Assembly (NCBI RefSeq): GCF_037126435.1
Contig: NZ_CP147020.1
Coordinates: 4,539,001-4,603,000, forward strand
DNA length: 64,000 nucleotides
Origin: Bernardetia sp. ABR2-2B
GTDB taxonomy: Bacteria; Bacteroidota; Bacteroidia; Cytophagales; Bernardetiaceae
Direction of reading: 5' to 3'
Positions 27,483 to 36,113 of this stretch are shown here, one piece after another (position 1 is the first letter of the stretch; the number at the start of each line of letters is the position of its first letter). The position numbers and the translations under genes are program-made. The notes under the pieces were generated by a model that had not been told where the DNA came from, did not search any database, and saw only the letters and a list, made by a program, of their open reading frames with translations.

Positions 27483-27905
27483 TCAAGAAAATAAGGATAA
27501 AATAAAGTTACTAAACTCAGCCATTCCATTAAAAGAATCTACATTTTCCCAGTTCCAAGTATCTGTGGAAGAATCATAATAGAGTTCAGCAGATTCTTCG
27601 TGGTCTATAACATATATTTTTTCGTTGGTTGAATTATTTATATCAATCAGATAGTAGTCGCCACCTCCATTTTCGCCAATGCAAAATTTATGTTTGATAA
27701 ATTTATCCTCTCCATAAAAACCTAATAATTGATTTATCCTTATTAGTTCTTCTTTACTATCATAACAGTTTGAGTAGGTTTTATCTTCATATTGAACAAG
27801 AATTTCTGTCAATATTTTTGGATAGTTTGTGATAAATGAAGTATAGAAGATTGGTAATTGAATATTGAATAATGCTTCTATTTCTTTTATATCTGATGTT
27901 TTCAT
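27483..27905 (-). CDS. SMI1/KNR4 (SUKH) family protein
   Basis: A 140-residue protein from the ATG at 27905 (an upstream start at 27953 would add 16 residues). It shows the SUKH order: helix DIKEIEALFNIQLP, then LPxFYTSFIxNYP, then FCIGENGGGDYYLID, the glycine-rich strand-turn typical of SUKH, then IYVIDHEESAELYY and a C-terminal FSNFILSLF helix. SUKH proteins often neutralise secreted polymorphic toxins. First gene of the three-gene minus-strand cluster; no toxin nearby. Confidence 0.75.
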   Translation of the reverse strand: MKTSDIKEIEALFNIQLPIFYTSFITNYPKILTEILVQYEDKTYSNCYDSKEELIRINQLLGFYGEDKFIKHKFCIGENGGGDYYLIDINNSTNEKIYVIDHEESAELYYDSSTDTWNWENVDSFNGMAEFSNFILSLFS

Positions 27906-28024
27906 TTGTTTATTGGCAATAATTTGGAAGTATTTGTTTACAATTAGTATCAAAGCTACTCTATTTTTAGATTTTTTTTTAAAACTGCGAAAACACTAAC
28001 TTTCTTTGCTTTTTTCATCAAAAA

Positions 28025-28055
28025 GTTTCCAAGTCATAAAAGTCTTGTATTTTTG
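28025..28055 (+). promoter_or_regulatory. Putative promoter of the NTF2-like gene
   Basis: TTTC about 18 bp before TATTTTTG (28048-28055), a good -7 box and a 3-of-4 -33 box for Bacteroidota. The predicted start lies ~40 bp before the ATG at 28102. Confidence 0.35.
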
Positions 28056-28101
28056 TCATTATCGTTCAAACCAAATCATTAAAATTAATTCAAACTTTAT
28101 T

Positions 28102-28563
28102 ATGACTAAAAAAATAATACTACCAATTTTTCTATTTTTTTCTGTTTATTCCCTTCAAGCACAAAACATAAAGCCAAAAGAAGAAGAAGCTATCAAACAA
28201 CTTATACAAAATGTCTTTGATGATGTTTGGGGCGAGTTAGATTCTACTAAAATAGAAAAATATCATACAGATGATTTCCTTCTTTTAGAACACGGTGAAG
28301 TTTGGACAAACGATACCATAAAAAGCTATATTGCTAAGGCTCGTCAATCAGAAAAATTGCCCAAAAGAACCAATAGTTTTGAGTTTATTAGATTTGTAAA
28401 GTCTAAAAATTCGATTTGGTTTGCCTATCAAAACTATGCAACACTTAGTGTAGATGGCAAAGTAACAAGAGAATTACAATGGCTAGAAAGTGCCGTTGCC
28501 ATAAAAACCAAACAAGGCTGGAAATTACAAATGCTACATTCTACAAGAGTAAAAAGGGATTGA
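28102..28563 (+). CDS. Secreted NTF2-like/DUF4440-type protein
   Basis: A 153-residue protein from the ATG at 28102, which begins a good signal peptide (MTKKIILPIFLFFSVYSLQAQ); longer reading upstream lacks support. The mature part has the DUF4440/SnoaL-like order: helix EEAIKQLIQNVFDDVWGELDSTKIEKYH, then DDFLLLEHGEVW, helix, and strands ending WKLQMLHSTRVKRD. NTF2-like folds bind small ligands or act as enzymes; no catalytic residues can be assigned. Stands alone. Confidence 0.75.
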   Translation: MTKKIILPIFLFFSVYSLQAQNIKPKEEEAIKQLIQNVFDDVWGELDSTKIEKYHTDDFLLLEHGEVWTNDTIKSYIAKARQSEKLPKRTNSFEFIRFVKSKNSIWFAYQNYATLSVDGKVTRELQWLESAVAIKTKQGWKLQMLHSTRVKRD

Positions 28564-28723
28564 AAAACTCAATAGTCAAGTTATTCAAACCTTAGATTTA
28601 TTTGTGGAAAATGAAAAATATATTTTCATATTAAGTATCATAATACAAAAATGAGCTTTTTTATGTATTTTAGTTGTTTAACAAAATAAGATAGAACTAT
28701 TTATCATCAAATTATTCAAAATT

Positions 28724-29236
28724 ATGAATCATGCACTCTCATTTTCTGCACAGGCGCAAACAATGCTCAAATCAGCTTCTTCTTGGGCAAAATTTTTGGC
28801 TATTTTAGGTTTTATAAATGTCTTTTTCGTTTTTACAGTTGCTGCTGGTTTGATGTCTTTTGGGACTTTTTTACCTTATCTTAATTTGTTTTTACAAAAT
28901 CCAAATTTACCAACCGAGCAGATGAGTCAAGCAGGTTTTGATGTCTCTATTCTTAGCACAGGAGCTTATAGTTATTTGCCTTTGGTAATGGGAATTATTT
29001 ATATCATTGTTGGAATCATTTATCTATTTCCTATCGTACATTTATTTCGTTTTGGTTCGAATGCAAGTAGCGCTATTCGTACAGGAAATGAAATTAGTTT
29101 AGAAAAATCAATGTCTCATCTCAAATCTCACTACAAATTTTTGGGAATGTTTATCATCATTACTTTTGTAGTTTATATTATTATAGCTGTTGTAGGAGTG
29201 ATTGGAGGAATGTTTTTTGGTTCGCAAATGATGTAA
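28724..29236 (+). CDS. Inner-membrane protein, DUF5362-like
   Basis: A 170-residue protein with three or four hydrophobic segments (~20-48, 83-107, 138-165). The polar stretch FRFGSNASSAIRTGNEISLEKSMSHLKSHYKFLG between the last two is typical of a small Bacteroidota membrane family I associate with DUF5362. No signal peptide. Function unknown. Converges with the CHAT gene, 11 bp apart. Confidence 0.6.
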   Translation: MNHALSFSAQAQTMLKSASSWAKFLAILGFINVFFVFTVAAGLMSFGTFLPYLNLFLQNPNLPTEQMSQAGFDVSILSTGAYSYLPLVMGIIYIIVGIIYLFPIVHLFRFGSNASSAIRTGNEISLEKSMSHLKSHYKFLGMFIIITFVVYIIIAVVGVIGGMFFGSQMM

Positions 29237-29247
29237 GAAGTTTTTTC

Positions 29248-31815
29248 TTATTTCCCCACCAATACGAAAGCTCCCCAATAATAAGGATGTTGATATTTTT
29301 GTTTAATAGAAAACTGTGCAGCACGTAGAGCTTGAGGTTTTGTTTTTCCCTCAAACCATGCTGCATAAAAAATGGTCATTAGTTCTTGTGTTGCTTTATC
29401 ATCTACTTTCCAAAGTGAAAGCAAAACATTTTTTGCTCCTGCTGCTCTAAAACCACGCTGCAAACCATAAACTCCTTCTTGTGAAGCCAGTTTTCCAAGT
29501 CCAGTTTCACATGCCGAAATAACGACCAATTCTGTTTTTTGTAACTCCAATAAAGAAGCTTCATAGGCTGTAAAAATTCCATCTTCTGCTTGATTGTTAT
29601 CTTTTGGTTTTGCAAGTACAATACCTGCGCCCAACATACTATTCAGAGCTGTTTGATTTTTACTTTCTTTGAAATATCCGTGTGTTGCGATATGCAAAAT
29701 GGTAGGATTAAAAACCTGTTTGAGTGTTTCTTCGGAGGCATCTGATTTTAGGAAAACTTCTGTTTTCCAATTATTTTGTTTTAAAAGTAAATCTATCGTT
29801 CTTACTTCTTGTTCAGTTTGTTTTAAGTCTGTAAAAATTTCTGTAGATAATTGTAGCGAATTAGATAAAACCGAACCTCTATCATCGGAAGTAGTATTTT
29901 CTGTATCATCTTGAGCAGAGTTTTTAATTAAATAATTTGGTCTTCCCATCAAAACGGCTGTTTTTTCAAAACCCGTATTTCCTTTACTTTCATATTCTTT
30001 ATTCTCTATAATTTCTCTCAGCGAAGTTACCGAATGAACCGTTAATTTATCTATCAAATAACTTTTTGTGGCTGGATTATAAAGCGTATAAAGATTAATA
30101 AAATTATAGATTCCATTTGGTGAAAAATAGATTTTCTTTGTTCTATCTAATTTTCTGTCAATCTGAAACCAAAGTTTTTTATAGCTTTCTTCATTTTCCA
30201 ACTGAAACTGAATTGTATTTCTATAATATGTCAATTCTTTTTCTTCATTAATATCAGTTATCAAAACAGGAATTATTTCTGATTTTTTGACAATAAGAGC
30301 AATGTACATTGTTTTTTCTTGACGAGTTTTTGCGTCCCAAAACGAATTTTTTAGAATTTCGATGGCAGCTTCCTCTGGGTTCAAACTATTTTGAAGATTT
30401 TCTAGTGTGTAGCTCTCTATATTTATGTTTTGAGAGGTCAAATAATTTGAAAGAGCCGAAAGTTGTTTTTCCAAACCATTGGCTAGGCTTTCCAATTCTG
30501 CTAGATTTAGATGTAGTTCTTGTCTTTTTCGGATAGTAAGATTATTTCCTAATGCAATTTGATGTTTTGTTTGCTTCCATTCTTCATATTTGTCTATAAG
30601 TTTTTGATTTTTACTGGACAGAATATATTTTTGAATACGTTTATTTTCATTGAGTAGAATCCCTTTACGAGCAATTTGAATAGTTACAACAGCTTTTAAA
30701 AGCTTTTCAAATCCTAAATAATCAGGCTTTTGAACGAGCATTTGCACAAAAAAAGTCGTAAAATTATCAAAATAAAACTCATTACTTTCTATATAAGCTA
30801 GTTTTTCCTTTTCACTCAAACTATAAAAATTTGATTGTAATTCTTCCAATTTCGTTTCTATGACTTCAATAAAAAGAGGTTGCGCTTTTCCATAAAATCC
30901 ATATTTTTGATAGAAAATAGCAAATGAATTTAGAAAGAAAATATAATCTGGGTGTTTTTTACTGAGTAAGGTAGCATAAATATTTTCAACTTCTTTATAA
31001 AGCGAAAGAGCCTTCTGGTAATTATCTTGAGAGGTATAAAGTTTGGCTAAGTTAGTACACGTATTGGCATATTCTAGGTTTTGTTTGCTATAATTTTCTG
31101 CATAAATCTGACGAGCTTTAGTCAGAGCCGTTTCTGCCATTGCAAAACGATTTTTATAGATATGATAATCTGCCAAACTTACCAATGAGCCCGCATAACT
31201 TGGATGATTTCTTCCTAAAAGATGCCCAAAAATATTACTTGCTTCTATTAAATATAATTCAGATTTATCATATCGATTTCCTATTTTGTAGAGCTGTGCC
31301 AAGTTCAGACACGAAGTTGCATAGGGAATACTTAGTTTTGTAAGTTCTATCTTCTGAATCTCCCTTGCTTTCAAATGCAGGTTTTCTGATTTCTTATACT
31401 TGCCTTGTAAGCGATAAATTACTGCCAAATCATTGCAACTTTGAGCATATTGAAGACTGCTTGAACCAAATTTTTTATCATTAAAATTCAGACATTGAGA
31501 AAGCAAAATTTCGGCTTCGGCGTAATTTCCTTGTTGTTGATACAGACTGGCAAACTGATTATTTACTTCAAAAAAATAAATACTGTCTTTTTCTAATGTT
31601 TGTTTTTGAAGGTTTTTATAAAGCTGAATCGCACTTTTATAATCATAACGAGCTTGTGCATAATTAGCTTCTTCTAGTAACAAATCCCAACTTTGTGTAG
31701 CTAAAGAATCAGAATCAGAAATTGGATTATAATTTATACTAGAGCTTTGAGCAAAAACAGTTGAGAGACAAAAAAAAGAGCTATAAATCAAAAATAAAAA
31801 GTAGTAATTTTTCAT
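29248..31815 (-). CDS. Exported TPR-CHAT protein (caspase-like protease)
   Basis: An 855-residue protein from the ATG at 31815, which opens a signal peptide (MKNYYFLFLIYSS to STVFAQ); a start at 31887 would bury that signal behind 24 residues. Seven or so TPR-like helical pairs (~55-330) are followed by a coiled stretch and a C-terminal CHAT domain. The catalytic dyad is visible as HIATHGYF (His ~712) and VISACETGLGK (Cys ~769), then LSLWKVDD and an HPYYWGAFVLVG end. CHAT proteases are caspase relatives; many act in the cytoplasm, so the signal peptide is notable. The substrate is unknown. Confidence 0.85.
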   Translation of the reverse strand: MKNYYFLFLIYSSFFCLSTVFAQSSSINYNPISDSDSLATQSWDLLLEEANYAQARYDYKSAIQLYKNLQKQTLEKDSIYFFEVNNQFASLYQQQGNYAEAEILLSQCLNFNDKKFGSSSLQYAQSCNDLAVIYRLQGKYKKSENLHLKAREIQKIELTKLSIPYATSCLNLAQLYKIGNRYDKSELYLIEASNIFGHLLGRNHPSYAGSLVSLADYHIYKNRFAMAETALTKARQIYAENYSKQNLEYANTCTNLAKLYTSQDNYQKALSLYKEVENIYATLLSKKHPDYIFFLNSFAIFYQKYGFYGKAQPLFIEVIETKLEELQSNFYSLSEKEKLAYIESNEFYFDNFTTFFVQMLVQKPDYLGFEKLLKAVVTIQIARKGILLNENKRIQKYILSSKNQKLIDKYEEWKQTKHQIALGNNLTIRKRQELHLNLAELESLANGLEKQLSALSNYLTSQNINIESYTLENLQNSLNPEEAAIEILKNSFWDAKTRQEKTMYIALIVKKSEIIPVLITDINEEKELTYYRNTIQFQLENEESYKKLWFQIDRKLDRTKKIYFSPNGIYNFINLYTLYNPATKSYLIDKLTVHSVTSLREIIENKEYESKGNTGFEKTAVLMGRPNYLIKNSAQDDTENTTSDDRGSVLSNSLQLSTEIFTDLKQTEQEVRTIDLLLKQNNWKTEVFLKSDASEETLKQVFNPTILHIATHGYFKESKNQTALNSMLGAGIVLAKPKDNNQAEDGIFTAYEASLLELQKTELVVISACETGLGKLASQEGVYGLQRGFRAAGAKNVLLSLWKVDDKATQELMTIFYAAWFEGKTKPQALRAAQFSIKQKYQHPYYWGAFVLVGK

Positions 31816-31906
31816 AGATTCAGAAAGTGTTTTTGTAATTGACTTTCTAAATATAACGATAATTGAGCAAATTAGTGTTTTGACCAAGAGAATGTAGAAG
31901 TTTTAT

Positions 31907-31960
31907 AAAAACTTTGTCAGTAGTCTTTTGGTAACCTAAAAGAACTCTGACAATAGTTTT
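31907..31960 (-). repeat. REP-A palindromic element, copy 2
   Basis: A 54-bp palindrome with arms ACTTTGTCAG and CTGACAATAG and an inner TTTTGG/CCTAAA stem. It lies between tgt and the CHAT gene, both on the minus strand. Confidence 0.85.
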
Positions 31961-31977
31961 AAAAGTGTTATTCCGTC

Positions 31978-33108
31978 TTACAACCTCTGCATCAAGACTT
32001 CCACTTGTTCTTTTTTCCAACTAGCAAAGTCTCCAGCCAAAATATGTTTTCTAGCTTCTCCTACCAAATGCAGATAAAAAGCTAAATTATGTGTAGAGGC
32101 AATATAAGCTCCCAAAATTTCATTGGCTTTATTCAAATGTCTTAGATATGATTTTGAATAGGTATTACTGACATGACAATCAAAACCATCATCCAAAACG
32201 CTAAAATCTTTCTCCCATTTCTTATTTTTGATATTAATAATTCCTTTTGTCGTGAAAAGCATTCCGTTTCTTGCATTTCGGGTAGGCATTACACAATCAA
32301 ACATATCTACACCAAGTGCAATTCCTTCCAAAATGTTAGCAGGTGTACCTACTCCCATCAAATAACGAGGCTTATCTTTTGGCAGAATATCACAAACAAG
32401 CTCTGTAAATTCATACATTTTTTCGGCAGGTTCACCTACTGAAAGTCCACCGATTGCGTTTCCATCTCTGTTTTGTTCAGCTACAAATTCGGCAGAAGCT
32501 CTGCGTAAATCTCTGTATGTACTTCCCTGAACGATAGGAAAAAGTGTTTGTTTATAACCATATTTTCCTTCTGTCGAATCAAAACGATTGATACAACGTG
32601 TTAGCCAACGATGTGTCATTTCCATAGATTTTTTGGCATAATCATAGTCAGAAGGATAAGGAGGACACTCATCAAAAGCCATAATAATATCTGCTCCAAT
32701 ACTACGCTGAATATCCATTACATATTCAGGCGTAAAGTTGAGTTTTGAACCATCTATATGAGATTTGAAAATAACACCTTCTTCTTTTATTTTACGCATC
32801 TGCCCCAACGAATACACTTGATAGCCACCACTATCTGTCAGAATAGGTCTGTCCCAGTTCATAAATTTATGCAATCCTCCTGCTGCCTCCAAAACTTCTG
32901 TATTCGGTCTTAGATACAAATGATAGGTGTTTCCCAAAATAATCTGAGCTTTTACGTGTTCTTTTAGTGCTTCTGGTGGAACACCTTTTACAGTTCCTAG
33001 CGTACCGACAGGCATAAAAATAGGTGTTTGTATTTGTCCGTGTGCTGTTGTGATTGTTCCTGCTCGTGCAGAGGTATCTTTATCGGTGGTGTGAAGTTCG
33101 AATTTCAT
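31978..33108 (-). CDS. tgt: tRNA-guanine transglycosylase
   Basis: A 376-residue enzyme that exchanges guanine for preQ1 (a queuosine precursor) at position 34 of GUN tRNAs. Visible are LGNTYHLYLRP (58-68), TDSGGYQV with Asp92, GGLSVGE (220-226), MGVGTP, and MFDCVMPTRNARNG with the nucleophile Asp271. Zinc site: bacterial enzymes usually have CxCxxC plus a His. Here the segment reads GFDCHVSNTY (308-317), with one Cys left, followed by the normal YLRHLNKANE and STHNL. Loss of zinc cysteines may be normal for this phylum. No other queuosine genes adjoin. Confidence 0.95.
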   Translation of the reverse strand: MKFELHTTDKDTSARAGTITTAHGQIQTPIFMPVGTLGTVKGVPPEALKEHVKAQIILGNTYHLYLRPNTEVLEAAGGLHKFMNWDRPILTDSGGYQVYSLGQMRKIKEEGVIFKSHIDGSKLNFTPEYVMDIQRSIGADIIMAFDECPPYPSDYDYAKKSMEMTHRWLTRCINRFDSTEGKYGYKQTLFPIVQGSTYRDLRRASAEFVAEQNRDGNAIGGLSVGEPAEKMYEFTELVCDILPKDKPRYLMGVGTPANILEGIALGVDMFDCVMPTRNARNGMLFTTKGIINIKNKKWEKDFSVLDDGFDCHVSNTYSKSYLRHLNKANEILGAYIASTHNLAFYLHLVGEARKHILAGDFASWKKEQVEVLMQRL

Positions 33109-33434
33109 TGAATCTAGCTTATATGAATCTGATAGAAAAGGCTTTTTGTTTTTTAGTCGTGCAAGTTCGTAAAAAATGACTAGTGTATCAAATTCTGTTT
33201 TATAGAAATACCTAAAACGACCTATTTTTGCTTAAAGTAAAATTTCTCATTTTTTTTCAAAAAGACTGTTACTTTTTAGTTTCTTTCGGATTGTATAGAT
33301 AGAAAGGCACTTATAAACTATATTTCCTTATAAAATCATTAATTTATTTGGAAAAAAACGCTTTCAGATTAGGAAGTTTATAATAGTCTTTTTACTTTTG
33401 ATTTACTGTTTTTCACTTTAAAACTAAAAAAAAT

Positions 33435-34259
33435 ATGTTAGTTATATTAACTGCTGTACTAGCTACAGTATTCTCAATCTCATTATTAATCTCTCTTTTA
33501 TTTAAAGGTATATTAGATAATAATGGTAAAAAAATATTAGCAGGCGAAATAAAACAGCCTGAAGTAGGTATCCTTCGTAAGTTTTATGATGTAGATGCCA
33601 ATTATTATTCAGGATTGCTTTTCAGCATTGGTCTTGTAATAAGTGTTGCTCTAACATTTTCAGCTTTTACTTGGGATTTCGAAGACGCACAAGATTTGGC
33701 TGAATATGTTGCTCCAGTAGCCGAAACAGAAGAAATTATTGATGTTCCTCTTACAAATATTCCACCACCACCACCACCAAAAGTACAGGTAGTAACTCCA
33801 GAGGAAATTGTAGAAGTAGAAAATGATATTGAACTTGATGAAAATATCGAAATCAAAATTGAAGATGTAGAAATCGAAATTGATAATATCGTAACTGACG
33901 TAACAGCTATTGAAGCTCCACGTCAACAAGAAGAAGTAGAGCAAGTATTTACTATTGTAGAGCAAAATGCAGTTTACCCAGGTGGAATGGATGCTTTTTA
34001 TAAGTATGTTTCAAAAGAATTGAACTATCCAAAACAAGCAAAACGTATGGGTATTCAAGGGAGAGTATTTGTTCAGTTTGTGGTAGATAAATCAGGTAAA
34101 CTTACAGATGTAAAAACTGTAAAAGGTATCGGTGGAGGCTGTGATGAAGAAGCCGAACGTGTACTTAGAGAGTCTAAAAGATGGGCACCAGCCAAGCAGC
34201 GTGGTAAGACTGTAAAAGTTCGTATGAATATTCCTATCGTTTTCAAATTGGATAATTAA
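33435..34259 (+). CDS. TonB-type energy transducer 1
   Basis: A 274-residue protein. Two hydrophobic segments (1-25 and ~60-80) suggest an N-out or hairpin membrane anchor. A proline run (IPPPPPPKVQ, ~109-118) and an acidic linker follow, then the TonB C-terminal domain (~185-274) with YPKQAKRMGIQGRVFVQFVVDK, GCDEEAERVLRESKRWAPAKQRG. TonB couples inner-membrane proton motive force to outer-membrane receptors. First of three tandem paralogues. The ~325-bp gap upstream holds only a possible -7 box (TATTTTTG, near 33223-33230). Confidence 0.9.
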   Translation: MLVILTAVLATVFSISLLISLLFKGILDNNGKKILAGEIKQPEVGILRKFYDVDANYYSGLLFSIGLVISVALTFSAFTWDFEDAQDLAEYVAPVAETEEIIDVPLTNIPPPPPPKVQVVTPEEIVEVENDIELDENIEIKIEDVEIEIDNIVTDVTAIEAPRQQEEVEQVFTIVEQNAVYPGGMDAFYKYVSKELNYPKQAKRMGIQGRVFVQFVVDKSGKLTDVKTVKGIGGGCDEEAERVLRESKRWAPAKQRGKTVKVRMNIPIVFKLDN

Positions 34260-34320
34260 AAATAAGACTAGGTAAAATAAACTTTACTTAGATAGTGAAA
34301 ACAGACACAAAATACTTTAA

Positions 34321-34352
34321 AACCTATTCATTCATTTGAATAGGTTTTTTTG
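34321..34352 (+). terminator. Terminator after TonB gene 1
   Basis: AACCTATTCA pairs perfectly with TGAATAGGTT around a 6-base loop and runs into TTTTTGTG. It separates TonB gene 1 from the next paralogue, so the three are not a single simple transcript. Confidence 0.85.
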
Positions 34353-34434
34353 TGTTTAGTAAATTAAGTTTGTTACTTTTTGATGTTTTTTGAATTGTAA
34401 AATTATAAAATAAATAACTTAAAATTATTTTACA

Positions 34435-35082
34435 ATGACCACCAATTCAACCAATTTCTTAAAGACAGCTTTAGCAATTTTACTTTTTTCAAATTCTATC
34501 TTGTTTTTCTATATCTTTAAACAAAACTCTGAATTAATTAACCTGAATACTAAGCTAGATTTATTAATTAAGAATAATTTTGAGAAGCAAAGTGAAAAAA
34601 TAACTTGTGTGAATGTTTTTATAGAAAATGAAAAAACGCAAGAGTTAAAGACAATACTAATAGACTATGTCAAAGAGGTTGGTTTAGATACTGCTGAACT
34701 AATAGACCCACCAACCTGTAATCTTATTGCACCACCTAGAGAAGAGGAAGTACCAGATTGTGGGTTTTTTTATTCTATACTCCTTGAAGCTAAACCAAAA
34801 GAAGGAATAGAATCTTTCTATAAATACATTAGTGAAAATCTAAATTATCCTGCTCTTGCAAAAAGAGAAAATATAAAAGGAAAGGTAATAGTAAGTTTTG
34901 TAATAGATAAAAATGGAGAAATTACGGATGTAAAAGCTAAAAATGATATTGGTGGAGGGTGTGCAGCAGAAGCCGAACGAGTAATCAGAAACTCTCCTAA
35001 ATGGAATCCAGCTAAACAGCGTGGCAAAACTGTAAAAACGAGATTAACTATTCCGATAATTTTTAAACTAGAAAAAGAGTAA
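34435..35082 (+). CDS. Short TonB-domain protein without proline-rich region
   Basis: A 215-residue protein. A single N-terminal membrane segment (~10-28) is followed by a polar, partly helical spacer, then a TonB C-terminal domain (~125-215) with YPALAKRENIKGKVIVSFVIDK and GCAAEAERVIRNSPKWNPAKQRG. The long proline-rich linker of typical TonB proteins is missing; only PPTCNL/APPREEEVPD remains. It may span a shorter distance or act as a regulator of the flanking paralogues. Confidence 0.85.
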   Translation: MTTNSTNFLKTALAILLFSNSILFFYIFKQNSELINLNTKLDLLIKNNFEKQSEKITCVNVFIENEKTQELKTILIDYVKEVGLDTAELIDPPTCNLIAPPREEEVPDCGFFYSILLEAKPKEGIESFYKYISENLNYPALAKRENIKGKVIVSFVIDKNGEITDVKAKNDIGGGCAAEAERVIRNSPKWNPAKQRGKTVKTRLTIPIIFKLEKE

Positions 35083-35183
35083 ACTAATGATTTTTTAATG
35101 TTACTTTTTGAAAAATAAGTGATTGTATAAAGTAAGTAATTATAATAAATAAAATAATTTTATTAATTCAAATATATACAATT

Positions 35184-36032
35184 ATGCAACTACTTATTTC
35201 TCTTAGTGCTATTTTATGTTTTTCTGTTTTGGCTGGTGTTTCCTTTCTTCGTTTATGGCTAAATTATCAACAAAGCAATGTTCTGAAATACGATTCAGCT
35301 TATAAAGAAGACAAAAATAATCCCGATAATAGAATAGACCAAACTCCAAAAAGTTTCTATGCTACTTCTATTCATAATTATTCAAAAATGCTTTTTGGTT
35401 TTGGCTTAATGGTCAGTTCTGCACTAGTTTTGTATGCTTTTACTTGGCAGACAGAGGAAGAACAAAATTTGATAAGCTATGAAAAACCAATCATGGAAGA
35501 TGAAATATTTGATTTACCTCCTATTACAGATATTCTACCACCTCCACCTCCAAAGATTCAACCAATAAATCCAACTGAAATAGTAGAAGTGGACAAAGTT
35601 GATTTTGATGAAAGTCTCGTTAAAATCAATATGGAAGAATTAGAAATTCAAATTGACGACTTAGTAAGTGATGTAACAGACATTGATAAAAATAACTTTC
35701 AATCTCAAAAAGTAGAAGAGTTGTTTTATATCGTAGAAGAACCTGCTATTTTTGAAGGAGGGATGGATGCTTTTTATAAGTATGTGGCTAAAAATATAAA
35801 CTATCCCAAACAAGCAAAAAGGCAAGGCATAGAAGGAAAAGTATTTCTTCAGTTTGTTGTGGATAAAGATGGAAGTGTTACGGCTATAAAAGTAGCTAAA
35901 GGAGTTGGTTTTGGGTTAGATGAAGAGGCAAAGCGAGTTTTGAGTGAATGCCCAAAGTGGAAACCTGCTCGTCAGCGTGGACAAATTGTAAAAGTCCGTA
36001 TGTCTATACCAATTATGTTCAAATTGGATTAA
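35184..36032 (+). CDS. TonB-type energy transducer 3
   Basis: A 282-residue protein built like TonB 1: an N-terminal membrane segment (1-25), a second one (~70-87), a short proline run (LPPPPPKIQ), an acidic spacer and a TonB C-terminal domain (~195-282) with YPKQAKRQGIEGKVFLQFVVDKDG and the GxxxDEEAKRVLxxCPKWKPARQRG end. It has the same sequence order and similar length as TonB 1, hence a duplicate. Confidence 0.9.
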   Translation: MQLLISLSAILCFSVLAGVSFLRLWLNYQQSNVLKYDSAYKEDKNNPDNRIDQTPKSFYATSIHNYSKMLFGFGLMVSSALVLYAFTWQTEEEQNLISYEKPIMEDEIFDLPPITDILPPPPPKIQPINPTEIVEVDKVDFDESLVKINMEELEIQIDDLVSDVTDIDKNNFQSQKVEELFYIVEEPAIFEGGMDAFYKYVAKNINYPKQAKRQGIEGKVFLQFVVDKDGSVTAIKVAKGVGFGLDEEAKRVLSECPKWKPARQRGQIVKVRMSIPIMFKLD

Positions 36033-36113
36033 AAATTCAAAATTATATGTTCGGACAAAGCGTACCTTTTTACTATATTTTATCTTTCAATTTCTAAAAT
36101 CTGACTTCTAAAT

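Noticed and set aside
28006-28101. Longer N-terminus for the NTF2-like protein
   Set aside because: It would place 32 residues before a clear signal peptide and overlap the likely promoter.
33605-33965. Open frames antisense to TonB gene 1
   Set aside because: They show glycine or tryptophan runs that mirror the proline codons of the real gene.
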